From JBBRBB01 sp038206235 (lineage in GTDB: Bacteria > Bacteroidota > Bacteroidia > Chitinophagales > Chitinophagaceae), in assembly GCA_038206235.1 (NCBI GenBank), contig JBBRBB010000001.1, forward strand, positions 1-64,000: a stretch of DNA of 64,000 nt, in the 5' to 3' direction. Below are positions 18,115-26,742 of this stretch, piece after piece. The position numbers were made by a program, and so were the translations under genes. Below the pieces are notes generated by a model. The model had not been told where the DNA came from. It saw only the letters and a program-made list of their open reading frames with translations, and searched no databases. How positions within the stretch are numbered: the first letter of the stretch is position 1; every line of letters begins with the position of its first letter.

Positions 18115-19596
18115 ATGGAAAATATTTTACCAATACACCTTCAGGAAATAATCTTTGGCTCTTCCGAATCAAAGATTTCAAAACACATTTCCAAACTGCA
18201 AAAAGAAGGCAAAATAAGAAAGATTGGCCCCCGTATCTATTCCTCAAATCTCACAAAACCGGTTAAAGAAATTGTAAGGAGAAACCTTTTTCAAATACTT
18301 GGCAAGCTTTACCCCGGAGCATTGCTGAGCCACCGTTCAGCTTTGGAATTTCAACCCACAAAAGCAGGACATATTTTTTTGACTTACACCTACACTAAAA
18401 AAGTAACTCTTCCGGGCATCACAATTCGTTTTCTTAAAGGTCATAAACCCATTAAAGGCGACAACGCAATATCAGGTGAATTATATGCCTCACAAAAGCC
18501 AAGAGCCTTTTTAGAAAATCTGCAATCATCAAAGAACACAGGTCACGCTTCAAAATGTTTGACTTTGTCTGAACTCGAAGAGAAGCTGGAACAAATCATC
18601 AGGATAAATGGAGAAGATGAAATAAACAAACTAAGAAACAGGGCAAAGGCGATTGCATCAACACTCAAAATGAAAAGAGAATTTGATCGGCTGAACAAAA
18701 TAATAAGTGCATTGCTCCAAACACATCCATCAAAAATACTTTCCTCACCCCTTGCTATTGCAAGAGCCTTTGGCTCTCCTTTTGATCCGGGCAGAATGAA
18801 ATTATTCGAAGAGCTTTTTCGTGAATTACAAAAGGGCGAATTTAAAAACCGACCGGACAGAAACACCACTGCAAAGTCTTTTCGGAACTTTGCCTTCTTT
18901 GAAAGTTACTTTTCTAACTACATCGAAGGAATCGTTTTTGCAATAGATGAAGCAAAACAAATCATTGAAACAAATAGACCCTTACCCGCACGGAATGAAG
19001 ACAGCCATGATGTATTAGGAACTTATCAGTTTGTTTCCAACAGAAAGGAAATGTTAATCACACCACAATCTCCGGAGGAGTTTCTGAAAATAATTTCTTA
19101 CCGGCATAAAATATTACTCAGTGCAAGACTGAATAAAAATCCGGGTCAATTCAAAGACAAAAACAATTTTGCAGGCAATACATCATTTGTAGATTTTAAT
19201 CTGGTAAAAGGAACATTGATACAAAGTTTCGATTTCTATAAAGCATTGGGGCATCCGTTTTCAAAAGCCGCTTACATAATGTTTGTTTTAAGTGAAGTAC
19301 ATCCGTTTCTTGATGGCAACGGAAGAATTGCAAGAGTTATGATGAATGCAGAATTGGTAAATGGAGGTCAGTCAAAAATTATCATCCCTGCTGTTTTCAG
19401 AGATGATTACATGGGAGCATTAAAGAAATTGACAAGGCAAGGAAATACGGGCCCATACATTAGAATGTTACAGAGAGCACATGAGTTTAGTGAAAACATT
19501 TTTGGAGAAGGCATGAATGAAATGCAGAATTACTTAAAGCAATGCAACGCATTTTTAGAACCTACGGAAGGCAAGCTCAAAATCATCCCCAGATAA
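18115..19596 (+). CDS. Fic family AMP transferase-like protein with AbiEi-like N-terminal region
   Basis: 493 residues from ATG 18115 (a TTG at 18094 is also in frame). Residues 1-110 resemble the winged helix and following domain of AbiEi-type antitoxins: ISKHISKLQKEGKIRKIG, IYSSNLTK and YPGALLSHRSALEF. The C-terminal half is a Fic domain with the catalytic HPFLDGNGRIARVMMN at about 395-410. An upstream SNYIEG at about 266 fits the (S/T)xxxE(G/N) inhibitory helix, so the enzyme is probably self-inhibited. Fic proteins usually transfer AMP to target hydroxyls; the target here is unknown. It sits next to a DUF1016 remnant. Confidence 0.8.
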   Translation: MENILPIHLQEIIFGSSESKISKHISKLQKEGKIRKIGPRIYSSNLTKPVKEIVRRNLFQILGKLYPGALLSHRSALEFQPTKAGHIFLTYTYTKKVTLPGITIRFLKGHKPIKGDNAISGELYASQKPRAFLENLQSSKNTGHASKCLTLSELEEKLEQIIRINGEDEINKLRNRAKAIASTLKMKREFDRLNKIISALLQTHPSKILSSPLAIARAFGSPFDPGRMKLFEELFRELQKGEFKNRPDRNTTAKSFRNFAFFESYFSNYIEGIVFAIDEAKQIIETNRPLPARNEDSHDVLGTYQFVSNRKEMLITPQSPEEFLKIISYRHKILLSARLNKNPGQFKDKNNFAGNTSFVDFNLVKGTLIQSFDFYKALGHPFSKAAYIMFVLSEVHPFLDGNGRIARVMMNAELVNGGQSKIIIPAVFRDDYMGALKKLTRQGNTGPYIRMLQRAHEFSENIFGEGMNEMQNYLKQCNAFLEPTEGKLKIIPR

Positions 19597-19732
19597 AGAA
19601 GTGGTATTCGTAAGCGATAAATATTTTGCGAATTGCGAGCACACAAAATATTTGCCGCAAGGCCAACTTACGAAAGAGCCAAAATTATCCACAGCAAGAT
19701 TAAAAATGTTGTTGAAATCTTTTGCATCATAA
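19580..19732 (+). other. possible coding remnant after the Fic gene
   Basis: One frame over from the end of the Fic gene, a short open stretch reads DKEVVFVSDKYFANCEHTKY and continues through YLPQGQLTKEP to a TAA at 19730-19732. Its composition looks protein-like, but there is no start and I cannot assign a family. It may be the tail of a deleted gene or chance. Confidence 0.25.
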
Positions 19733-19807
19733 TTTCCAGACACTTTATTTCTAAACAAAATTGTTAAGCAAAAAGTTTCAAGATTAAAAAAAACCTTTTC
19801 TTGCCGA

Positions 19808-20422
19808 CTATTTTTTTTCAATTAACCCTTCTGCAAGCATTTGCCATTGTATTTTGGAAAAGCTGGCAATGGCGCTCATGCCTGCAGCGGTATCACGAAT
19901 TTTATCCATCAACGATTCTGCATCCTCATTGGGTTTTATATTACGGTCAATAATCCATGCACTGATTCTTGTTTTTTCACGTGTTACTATAAAATTACTT
20001 GTAGATTCATCTGAATAGAAGTGAGCTGTTTCGTTTTTATTTCCAAAAGGATTTTGAGTTGGCCTTACACGAAATCCCGTGCTTTGCATATCTCCCTCCG
20101 CCACTTCTCTTACATCTTCAATGCAAACCCAATCGTAACCACCACCTTCTTTACTGCCGGGTCCGGGTATATCAATTTTTAAATAATCACCCTTTGCGGC
20201 GTTCCTGTTAACTTCTTCGCCGTTTGCATCAATGAGCTGAAAGCGGGCACTGATAATTCCCGCAATCCGGTGCCAGTTGTTCACACGCAGCAACCGCTCC
20301 TTTACCGCATCAAAAAAAATCTTTGCTGCATTGTCATCTTTCAATTCAACAGAAGCTTCTGCTTCAATTTCTTTACCTGTATATTGTGCAGGAACGATGC
20401 CTGTAAAATCTTTTTGCTTCAT
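19808..20422 (-). CDS. conserved hypothetical protein, 204 residues
   Basis: A soluble, acidic protein of 204 residues with no signal or membrane segment. Readable stretches are HRIAGIISARFQLIDANGEE near residue 55, DYLKIDIPGPGSKEGGGYDW near 85, VRPTQNPFGNKNETAHFYS near 120 and ISAWIIDRN near 158. The composition is normal for this genome, so it is likely a real gene. I do not recognise the family and assign no function. It converges with the Fic gene. Confidence 0.6.
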   Translation of the reverse strand: MKQKDFTGIVPAQYTGKEIEAEASVELKDDNAAKIFFDAVKERLLRVNNWHRIAGIISARFQLIDANGEEVNRNAAKGDYLKIDIPGPGSKEGGGYDWVCIEDVREVAEGDMQSTGFRVRPTQNPFGNKNETAHFYSDESTSNFIVTREKTRISAWIIDRNIKPNEDAESLMDKIRDTAAGMSAIASFSKIQWQMLAEGLIEKK

Positions 20423-20577
20423 AATTATTTTTTTTTGCGGTTCGTAACAGTTGAGTAATGAACAAACCCTATTTTATCAGGAATTTCATTAAAAATATTT
20501 CGTCCTGAGCTTATATCAAATCAGCGGGAAATTTGTTTTGCAGTACAGCCATCAAAACATTTCTTCTTAACCCGGGA

Positions 20578-21903
20578 TTAATAGGGTGCATCCGGAAACC
20601 TTATCTGTGGCTGCTTCCCGGCGTCATTTGCCTGCCGGTGCAATAGCAACATTCCCACGCCTGCGGCGCCCTGCATATAACCAGTCTGTGCTTTTAAATT
20701 GCCTGGCTGCGTTCTGTTTTCTGCCTGAATCCATTTTACAGTTGCGGTAGCAGATGTGCTGCGCTGCAATATATCGTTGATCATTTTATCGGCAAAGCTT
20801 ACGTATTTTTTATCGCCAAAAATTTTATACATGCTCAAATAAAATTCTGCAATGCCGGCAATGCCGCAACACTGGCTTATGTTATTCCAGTAACCGGGAG
20901 TTCTTTTTTCGGGTATGCCAATTTCCATTAAAGAGGAAGCCATTTTTAAAATAGCATTCTTCCATTTCTCATCTTTTGTAAGCTGCCATAATTGATAATA
21001 TAAACGGGCTGTACCCGGAGGACCATGACACCAGCTTACATAAAATAAATCCTTACCGCTGCTCCCTGTGTTGTGACAAATCATTTCATTTTCTGCTTTT
21101 ATACTTTGCAAATAATGGCCGCCTGCCAATGCAGCATCAAGAAATTTTTTTTCTTTTGTTGTTTCAAATAATTTAGAAAGAAAATAGCTGACACCGGCAG
21201 TGCCATGTGAAAAATTGGGAAGCTCAATTTTCATATCATCATTAATTTTCTATGCGAAACCGGCACTGTCTGCGATGGCTTTTGCAATAAGCCAGTTATC
21301 TGTTTGGGCGGCTGTTTGCTTCAGCTTATCATCGCCTGTTTCGTTATAAGCATACAACCAAAATAATCCTATGCCTGCATTACCAGAAATAATATCTGTG
21401 CTGCTGCCATAGTGTATTTTATCTCCTTCTGCTGTAAGTGCATTTTGCAGCAGTCTTATACATTGTAAAAAAGCGATTCTGTATTTTTCTTCTTTAATAA
21501 TCTTGTATGTTTCTGATAACGCAAATCCAATACCTGCGATGCCGGTATACAAACCACCACTTTCATCGTTGGTTGTATCCAAATTATCGGGCAAAGTATT
21601 TGCTAAAAAATCGGCTGCTTCTGTGGCAAGCTGCAATTGCTTTTTATCGCCGGAGCTGTGATAAGCTTCTAAGCAAAATAAAACCACACCCGCCGAACCC
21701 GCATACAGCGCTGCGTTTATGGTATTAATGTACCCATCCTCCGCTGCCCACACATAACCTTTTTGTGTTTTCAGCGCCGTAGCATCGAGCCAGTTACCAA
21801 TTTTTGAAATGGTAACAGCAGCATCACTCTGTTGCGCAATGCTATGCAGCGCAACCGTAAAAAATAAAAACAGTAAAGCTAATTTTTGAAACGAAGCATT
21901 CAT
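20578..21903 (-). pseudogene. exported LanC-like (lanthionine synthetase C-like) protein interrupted by an in-frame TAG
   Basis: Two stretches in the same frame, 21903-21250 and 21249-20578, are separated only by TAG at 21252-21250; together they make about 441 residues. The N terminus from ATG 21903 is a signal peptide (MNASFQKLALLFLFFTVALHSIAQQ). Alpha-barrel repeats with LanC glycine motifs follow (LYAGSAGVVLFCLEAY, GLYTGIAGIGFALSETY, ISGNAGIGLFWLYAY, FSHGTAGVSYFLSKLF). Zinc-ligand motifs are in the second half: YVSWCHGPPGTARL and ISQCCGIAGIAEF. In classical LanC the second site is Cys-His; here it is Cys-Cys. An ATG at 21232-21234 could restart translation of the second half. Confidence 0.75.
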
Positions 21904-22006
21904 GCTGATCATTTTGTAAAATGTGTTAGCTGTTTTGAAATAAGCCAAGAGCTAATGGTGCTGCCAATAGCATTAAGAAAATGAATCATGTATTATCGAA
22001 ATTTGT

Positions 22007-22366
22007 TCAAGTTTTTAAAATCTCTACTTCTTCAGGAATCATAAACAACAGAACACAACCATTTTCTGATTTCACGGAATGTTTAAAGTTTGGCGGTGTG
22101 TATAAATAATCTCCGGCTGATAAAGTTTCGCCTTCAAGAATTACATCACCTTCTAATACATACAGTTCTTCACCACCCGGATGGTTGTGATACGGATATG
22201 AAGCGCCTGCTTCAAATTTTAAAAGTATAGCTGGCGCTCTTTTAGTTTGTTCATCATACCGAAGCACTTTTACAAATATTCCTTTTGTGTCTATCCCTGC
22301 TTCATTTAGTGGGGTCCATTCTGCTTGATTGGTTCTTGTAATATAATTGCGAATGTCTGTATTCAT
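22007..22366 (-). CDS. cupin domain protein
   Basis: 119 residues forming one small beta-barrel. The metal-binding cupin motif 1 is clear in YPYHNHPGGEELYVLEGDV (His, His, Glu), and motif 2 reads YTPPNFKHSVKSENG with the distal His. It resembles the ChrR-like anti-sigma/cupin group, but no partner sigma factor is adjacent. The enzyme or sensor role is unknown. It lies between the PEP-mutase-like gene upstream and the LanC-like gene downstream on the same strand. Confidence 0.8.
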   Translation of the reverse strand: MNTDIRNYITRTNQAEWTPLNEAGIDTKGIFVKVLRYDEQTKRAPAILLKFEAGASYPYHNHPGGEELYVLEGDVILEGETLSAGDYLYTPPNFKHSVKSENGCVLLFMIPEEVEILKT

Positions 22367-22394
22367 TTTTGAATTGTTTTAATTTATGTTTCAT

Positions 22395-23153
22395 TTAAAA
22401 TAATGGAGAAAATGATTGCTGAGCATTCATATTTTTAATGAGCGTTTCCAAATGATTGTAATGCGCTTTAAATAAAAAGCTTCCCATACTAATCCTGCGC
22501 ACCCCGCATTCCGCTAAGGTTTCAAAGGAAGGAAGGTGAGGTGTACACAGCACATTTACCGGCAGGGCTGTGGCCGCAGTAATTTTTTTTATTGCATCTT
22601 TCTCTGTAACAAAAGGCACAAAAATTCCGTCTGCACCTGCATCTTCATATCGTTTTATTCTTTCTAATGTTATTTCAAGGGCAGAGGGCAAGTTCAATAA
22701 AAAACTATCTGTTCTTGCATTTAGAAATAGCTGCATATTGTTTTTTATTAAATGGTTTTTGATGCTGCTAAGCTTTTCACTAAACAAGTCAACCGGTGTT
22801 AACTCTTTTCCCCGCGAATCTTCAATATTTATTCCGACTACTCCGATGCCAACAAGCTTTTCAATATTGCTGATTACTTCGCTGATGTTATTACTGTAAC
22901 CTGTTTCCATATCTACCGACAAGGGAATATTTATAGAAGCAGCTATTCTTTGCACCACAAAAAATAGTTCACTGAAAGAAATTTTTTCCCCATCTTCATA
23001 ACCTAATGAATTAGCAATAGCAGCGCTTGATGTGGCAATGGCTTTGAATCCATTCTTTTCTAAAAGCTGTGCGCTTTTTACATTCCATGCATTGGCTACT
23101 ATCAACGGTTTATTTTGCTGATGGAGCTGATAAAAAATTTCATAATTATTCAT
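22395..23153 (-). CDS. isocitrate lyase / PEP mutase superfamily protein
   Basis: 252 residues with the superfamily barrel motifs: ANAWNVKSAQLLEKNGFKAIATSSAAIA near residue 20, PLSVDMETGYSNN near 78, and VVGINIEDSRGKEL near 105. LNARTDSF and GADGIFVPFV follow. The catalytic Cys of isocitrate or methylisocitrate lyases (KKCGH) is absent, which points to the PEP mutase or oxaloacetate-hydrolase side of the family. Substrate not assignable. The cupin gene follows 28 bases downstream. Confidence 0.8.
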   Translation of the reverse strand: MNNYEIFYQLHQQNKPLIVANAWNVKSAQLLEKNGFKAIATSSAAIANSLGYEDGEKISFSELFFVVQRIAASINIPLSVDMETGYSNNISEVISNIEKLVGIGVVGINIEDSRGKELTPVDLFSEKLSSIKNHLIKNNMQLFLNARTDSFLLNLPSALEITLERIKRYEDAGADGIFVPFVTEKDAIKKITAATALPVNVLCTPHLPSFETLAECGVRRISMGSFLFKAHYNHLETLIKNMNAQQSFSPLF

Positions 23154-23164
23154 GCTGTTAGATT

Positions 23165-23403
23165 TTATTTTTTAAAAATTATTTCCTTCCAATCTTCATT
23201 GTGTAAAATCATATTGAATGCTGTCCATGTCTGTCCTTTTATTTTTTGTTCAAGTTTTTTGTCAGGATTGATTTTAAAACCAACTTTTTCATACGACTTA
23301 ATTGCAGCAACATTCCAGTCAAAAACATTCAATTCAATTTTACTTCTGTCAAAATTATTAAACACAAATTCAACAAGTGCATTTACAATTTGTTTTCCAA
23401 CGA
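23165..23403 (-). pseudogene. C-terminal remnant of a GNAT acetyltransferase
   Basis: The frame reads GKQIVNALVEFVFNNF, then FDWNVAAIKSYEKVGF, the acetyl-CoA loop and the last helix/strand of a GNAT N-acetyltransferase. It ends normally at 23165. The N-terminal half is missing; immediately upstream the sequence belongs to a different gene, the CMD remnant at 23383-23484. An internal ATG would give 66 residues but not a working enzyme. Confidence 0.7.
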
Positions 23404-23484
23404 TTCATTTACATATTTGTCCAATGCATCCATTGCATCATAGGCGGTTGGCTGAACATCGTTAAAGTCAATTCTTTTTTTCAT
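23383..23484 (-). pseudogene. N-terminal remnant of a carboxymuconolactone decarboxylase-family gene
   Basis: From ATG 23484 the frame encodes MKKRIDFNDVQPTAYDAMDA and then LDKYVNESLE, the typical opening of small AhpD/CMD-like proteins, and stops after 33 residues where the GNAT sequence begins. The CxxC catalytic core is absent. The two remnants overlap by about 20 bases in different frames, which marks the junction of a deletion. Confidence 0.6.
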
Positions 23485-23522
23485 TATTATTTTTCATTAA
23501 TTGTTTTGCTGTAATAATATTT

Positions 23523-24314
23523 TTATAAAAAATATCTTTTGAACGACTCATCTAAAATCTCTTTTAGATTTTCTTCAAGATTTTGAATTTTTTGATACCC
23601 GTAAAAGGAATCAAATGATATGCTGTCAAACCTTTTCTTAACCCGTTCCATTTCATGCAGCGGTAGAGGCATACGGTTAGGCGAACTGAAAACTACTGAA
23701 AAATGTTTTTTACTTGGTGAAAGAAATAAAGTATCGCCGCAAATAATAGTTCCTTCTTCAGACAGAAAGGGTACATGCAGAATGCTGCTGCCCGCAAAAT
23801 GTCCTCCAATACAAATGATGCTGATGCCATCCCACAATTCCATTGCATTGCCCTGCCAAAGCCGGATATGTTCACCTTTTACCATGATATGCTGTTCATC
23901 ATTTTGATGAATGTATATCGGGCAATTGAAAGTTTCTGCCCAGTCGTTCATGTTGCTGTAAAAATGCGGATGTGAAAAACCAATGGCTTTTAATCCACCT
24001 TTCGATTTGATGAATTCAATCGTTAGTTCATCCAATAAGGGGATACAATCCCACAATACATTTCCTTTTCCCGAAAGAACCAGCAAAGCCCTTTGTCCAA
24101 TTGCAAACATGGGATTGATTTCTATTTCATATAGTTTTTTTTTCAGCCCGTTGAGTTTTACACTGTGTGTGCGATGCAGGTTTTCCGGCATTGTCCAACT
24201 TTGCCCTGTAACGGGGAGGTACTGCCGCTCGTCCATACATATAGTGCAAAGTTCCGGGACATTTTCGATTGGATAATAAGTGCCGCAGGTGCTGCATATA
24301 ATTTGCTCTTTCAT
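23523..24314 (-). CDS. MBL-fold metallohydrolase with N-terminal zinc ribbon
   Basis: 263 residues. The N terminus carries CSTC ... CTIC (about residues 7-26), a rubredoxin-like or zinc-ribbon knuckle. The metallo-beta-lactamase fold follows, with HPHFYSNMNDW near 118, GGHFAGSSILH near 173 and CGDTLFLSPSKKHFS near 195. The first motif is HPHFYSN rather than full HxHxDH, since Asn-Asp sits slightly shifted. Hydrolase substrate unknown. It begins a run of minus-strand genes ending near 20.6 kb. Confidence 0.78.
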   Translation of the reverse strand: MKEQIICSTCGTYYPIENVPELCTICMDERQYLPVTGQSWTMPENLHRTHSVKLNGLKKKLYEIEINPMFAIGQRALLVLSGKGNVLWDCIPLLDELTIEFIKSKGGLKAIGFSHPHFYSNMNDWAETFNCPIYIHQNDEQHIMVKGEHIRLWQGNAMELWDGISIICIGGHFAGSSILHVPFLSEEGTIICGDTLFLSPSKKHFSVVFSSPNRMPLPLHEMERVKKRFDSISFDSFYGYQKIQNLEENLKEILDESFKRYFL

Positions 24315-24342
24315 TTTATTTCTGTTTAAAATCTTTTATGGT

Positions 24343-24795
24343 TTAATTTTTATTTTTTAAAAACCATTCATCCACACTCCATTTATATTCGGGAATTGTT
24401 GCCAATAAAAAACTTGCAGCACTTACTGTAAAAACAGAATAGCCCAATGGTGATTCTATTCCAAATGATATTGCCATTGATACGGCAAATAGGAAACTAA
24501 GTATCCCACTTCCGATTGCAGCCATTCGTGTAAAGCATCCAATGAGTAATAACAATCCAAACAATAATTCGCAAACAGTTGCTGCTGTTGCAAAAAATGG
24601 AATTGCTGAAACAGGTAAAAAACTCATTGTTTGTTTTGCATATTCCATAAAGTGATGCCAGTCGCCCCAACCCACATGCGGTTGTCCGTTAGCGCCCAAC
24701 AAACCCAACCTGTCAGAAACAAACCAGAGATAAGGAATAGCCAGAGCAACTCTCAGGAATATGGAAGGGATTTTGAAATTATTTTTAAACTGCAT
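24343..24795 (-). CDS. DoxX family membrane protein
   Basis: 150 residues from ATG 24795 (MQFKNNFKIPSIFLRVALAI); an upstream frame extension is not family-like. Four hydrophobic segments with the DoxX marks RVALAIPYLWFVSDRLGLLG, an amphipathic HVGWGDWHHFMEYAKQ loop, and CELLFGLLLLIGCFTRMAAIG. It is likely an inner-membrane protein linked to redox or thiol stress in better-known relatives. The next gene downstream is the MBL hydrolase, about 30 bases away. Confidence 0.8.
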   Translation of the reverse strand: MQFKNNFKIPSIFLRVALAIPYLWFVSDRLGLLGANGQPHVGWGDWHHFMEYAKQTMSFLPVSAIPFFATAATVCELLFGLLLLIGCFTRMAAIGSGILSFLFAVSMAISFGIESPLGYSVFTVSAASFLLATIPEYKWSVDEWFLKNKN

Positions 24796-24928
24796 CTTTA
24801 TTTTTTTATTGATGCAAAAGTAGAACATAGGATAACTTCAAAGAATAGACAATGCAGGGAAAAGCATGTAAGATTTACAGGTTGAGTTGTTTAAAGGATT
24901 GCCGCAAATTTCAAAATTGATCTTATGA

Positions 24929-25360
24929 TTATCGCAGTTCAAGTTCAGCTTTCATAAAATCTTTTGTTCCATTTTCGCCAGTGAGCGCCAACCATATTTC
25001 ACTTTTGTCGCCACTTATGGAAAGAGTAAAAGTAAAAAAGTTACAACATTCTCTTTCTGTTTTAATAAACTCTGTAAGTTCGTCAAACATTTTGTCGGTG
25101 CCGGAAAATTTGAAAGAGTAACCGTTTGCTAATTCTTTGGTTTGGATAACTTGTTGTCTCAAGCTTTCAATAACGGTGGACTTGCGTTGTTGCAATTCGG
25201 GTGTTGTTAGTTTGCAGGTAAGTTCAGTTGTTTTGTTTTTTGGTTCACATGTATCAGAACAAATGGAATTTGTTTTGTTATCTGTTGTCATTTTAGTAGA
25301 TTTATTTTGGCAGCATAAAAGAGCCAAAGTTGTTAGTAGTAATAGTGAATTGCTTTTCAT
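24929..25360 (-). CDS. small cysteine-rich lipoprotein, probable target of the divergent MerR regulator
   Basis: 143 residues from ATG 25360, which gives a lipoprotein signal (MKSNSLLLLTTLALLCC, lipid Cys at 16); longer upstream reading would destroy it. The mature protein has scattered cysteines (ICSDTCEP, LTCKL) and a conserved-looking end: FIKTERECCNFFTFTLSISGD then IWLALTGENGTKDF. That ECCxF...LTGxxGTKxF block also occurs in proteins near metal-responsive MerR genes. A metal-binding or metal-resistance role is inferred from this and from the operator between the two genes. Confidence 0.7.
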   Translation of the reverse strand: MKSNSLLLLTTLALLCCQNKSTKMTTDNKTNSICSDTCEPKNKTTELTCKLTTPELQQRKSTVIESLRQQVIQTKELANGYSFKFSGTDKMFDELTEFIKTERECCNFFTFTLSISGDKSEIWLALTGENGTKDFMKAELELR

Positions 25361-25376
25361 TTTGCGATTATTTTTG

Positions 25377-25410
25377 TAAAGATAAACGGTGGAGTATAGT
25401 CCACTGTCAA
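25377..25410 (-). promoter_or_regulatory. MerR-type promoter/operator driving the lipoprotein gene
   Basis: On the minus strand: TTGACA (25405-25410), then a 20-base spacer holding the dyad GTGGA-N6-TCCAC (25389-25404), then TATCTTTA (25377-25384), near the TAnnTTTG box. A dyad inside an over-long spacer is the signature of promoters untwisted by MerR-family activators. It lies 36 bases from the divergent merR start at 25440, so the regulator probably also represses itself here. Confidence 0.65.
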
Positions 25411-25439
25411 GTAAAAAATGAAATAAATTTTTAAACAAG

Positions 25440-25895
25440 ATGTTAATAGGCGAATTATCCACTAAAACAGGGCTGTCGAGAGATACCATCCGTTTTTATG
25501 AAAAGCAAGGGCTTATTTTGGTAGCACGGAATGAGAGGCGTTTCAATAACTACAAAGAATATTCAGAAGAAACCTTTCAGCGCCTGATGTCGGTTAAACT
25601 GATAAAAAGTTTTGGCTTTACATTAAATGAAGCGGCTGACTTGTTAGATATGATTGAAATGAATGAAGCCACTTGTAATAATGTGGCGGATAAGATTGAA
25701 AAGAAAGTAAAGTTGCTTGATGAAAAAATAAAAGAGTTAAGGAAAATTAAAATGTTGCTTTTGAATGGTATGAAAAACTGCCGCGGTGTTTGTAACCCAT
25801 CAAAGCCGGAAAAAAATTGCCCGATACTAATTGCTGATGTGAACCCTCCAAGAATAGACAATGTTGGGAAAAGTCTGAGATTTGGAAAGCATTGA
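25440..25895 (+). CDS. MerR family transcriptional regulator, probable metal sensor
   Basis: 151 residues. The winged helix-turn-helix is at the N terminus (LIGELSTKTGLSRDTIRFYEKQGLI) and a long coiled coil spans about 80-112. Cysteines sit where CadR/ZntR/PbrR-type sensors bind metal: ATCNNV at about 79, and GMKNCRGVCNPSKPEKNCPI after the coil. The metal cannot be chosen from sequence. It is divergent from a Cys-rich lipoprotein over a MerR-type operator. Confidence 0.85.
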   Translation: MLIGELSTKTGLSRDTIRFYEKQGLILVARNERRFNNYKEYSEETFQRLMSVKLIKSFGFTLNEAADLLDMIEMNEATCNNVADKIEKKVKLLDEKIKELRKIKMLLLNGMKNCRGVCNPSKPEKNCPILIADVNPPRIDNVGKSLRFGKH

Positions 25896-25899
25896 TAAT

Positions 25900-26742
25900 T
25901 TATTTTGTTCCCATAGTCAGCAAGCCAAATGCTGCGCAATAATAATTTTCTCTGTTCAAAATATAGTCGGCAGAATTTTCATCAGAAATATTTTTCCAGA
26001 GTTCCATAAGTTTTTTATCCACGGAAAATGCGTCATTCTTAAAATGAATTGCTTTATCATAAATATTTTTAAAATGCCAGGAAATATAATTTTTTATGTT
26101 GTTATCTAATGGCGATTTATAAACTGCATCGTGAAAGGAAACATCACAATTTTTGAACTTGTTTTTCATCAACCACTGCAAAGCATTTTCGGGATGCAAT
26201 TCATATTCCCACTTTTGTTCCAGTGATTTTCTTAGTTCGTTGGCGATTGAAATAGTATGTTCCAGTTCGCTATATCCGGAGAGCAATTGCAAACGCAACC
26301 AGTTACCATAAAAGATTGCCAAAGTTCCGCCGGGCTTTAAAATATTTTTAAGATTAGAAATAATTTTTTCCGTTTTATTTCCCGTGTCGTCAGGAAAAAA
26401 AACATCTGACAGCCAGATAATATCAAAGTGATTTTCAGCAAAAGGCAGTGGCTTAAACAAATCGCCCTGCAGCAAAGTAACTTTATCCTCAATGTTATAT
26501 TTCTGAATCAACTCTTTCGCAACATCTAAATGTGGTTGAGAAGCATCCAGCGCATAAACACGTCCCGTAAAATTTGTTGCTTCTAATAAAGGGTGAATTA
26601 CTGCACCCGGCCCGCAACCTGCATCAAGGATTTGAAAATTGTTTTTGATATTTAATTTTTGAATTGCCTGCTCTATTGAGGGTTTAAGAAATTCCTTGTA
26701 GTCCAATTCAGATTGTGCATAGTTGTGTAAAGTATATTTCAT
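25900..26742 (-). CDS. SAM-dependent methyltransferase, class I
   Basis: 280 residues. The SAM-binding motif I is ILDAGCGPGAVIHPLLEATN near residue 38, motif II is RVYALDASQPHLDVAK, and the acidic motif LQGDLFKPLP and FDIIWLSDVFFPDD follow. The C-terminal region is helical and lacks a specific substrate motif. Substrate unknown (small molecule most likely). It converges with merR, 4 bases between stops. The 200 bases upstream hold only a scrap that may be a short coding remnant. Confidence 0.82.
   Translation of the reverse strand: MKYTLHNYAQSELDYKEFLKPSIEQAIQKLNIKNNFQILDAGCGPGAVIHPLLEATNFTGRVYALDASQPHLDVAKELIQKYNIEDKVTLLQGDLFKPLPFAENHFDIIWLSDVFFPDDTGNKTEKIISNLKNILKPGGTLAIFYGNWLRLQLLSGYSELEHTISIANELRKSLEQKWEYELHPENALQWLMKNKFKNCDVSFHDAVYKSPLDNNIKNYISWHFKNIYDKAIHFKNDAFSVDKKLMELWKNISDENSADYILNRENYYCAAFGLLTMGTK

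Noticed and set aside
20578..21903. LanC-like gene as part of a lanthipeptide cluster
   Set aside because: No LanB, LanM or precursor peptide nearby, and the protein has a signal peptide; class I/II biosynthesis is not supported.
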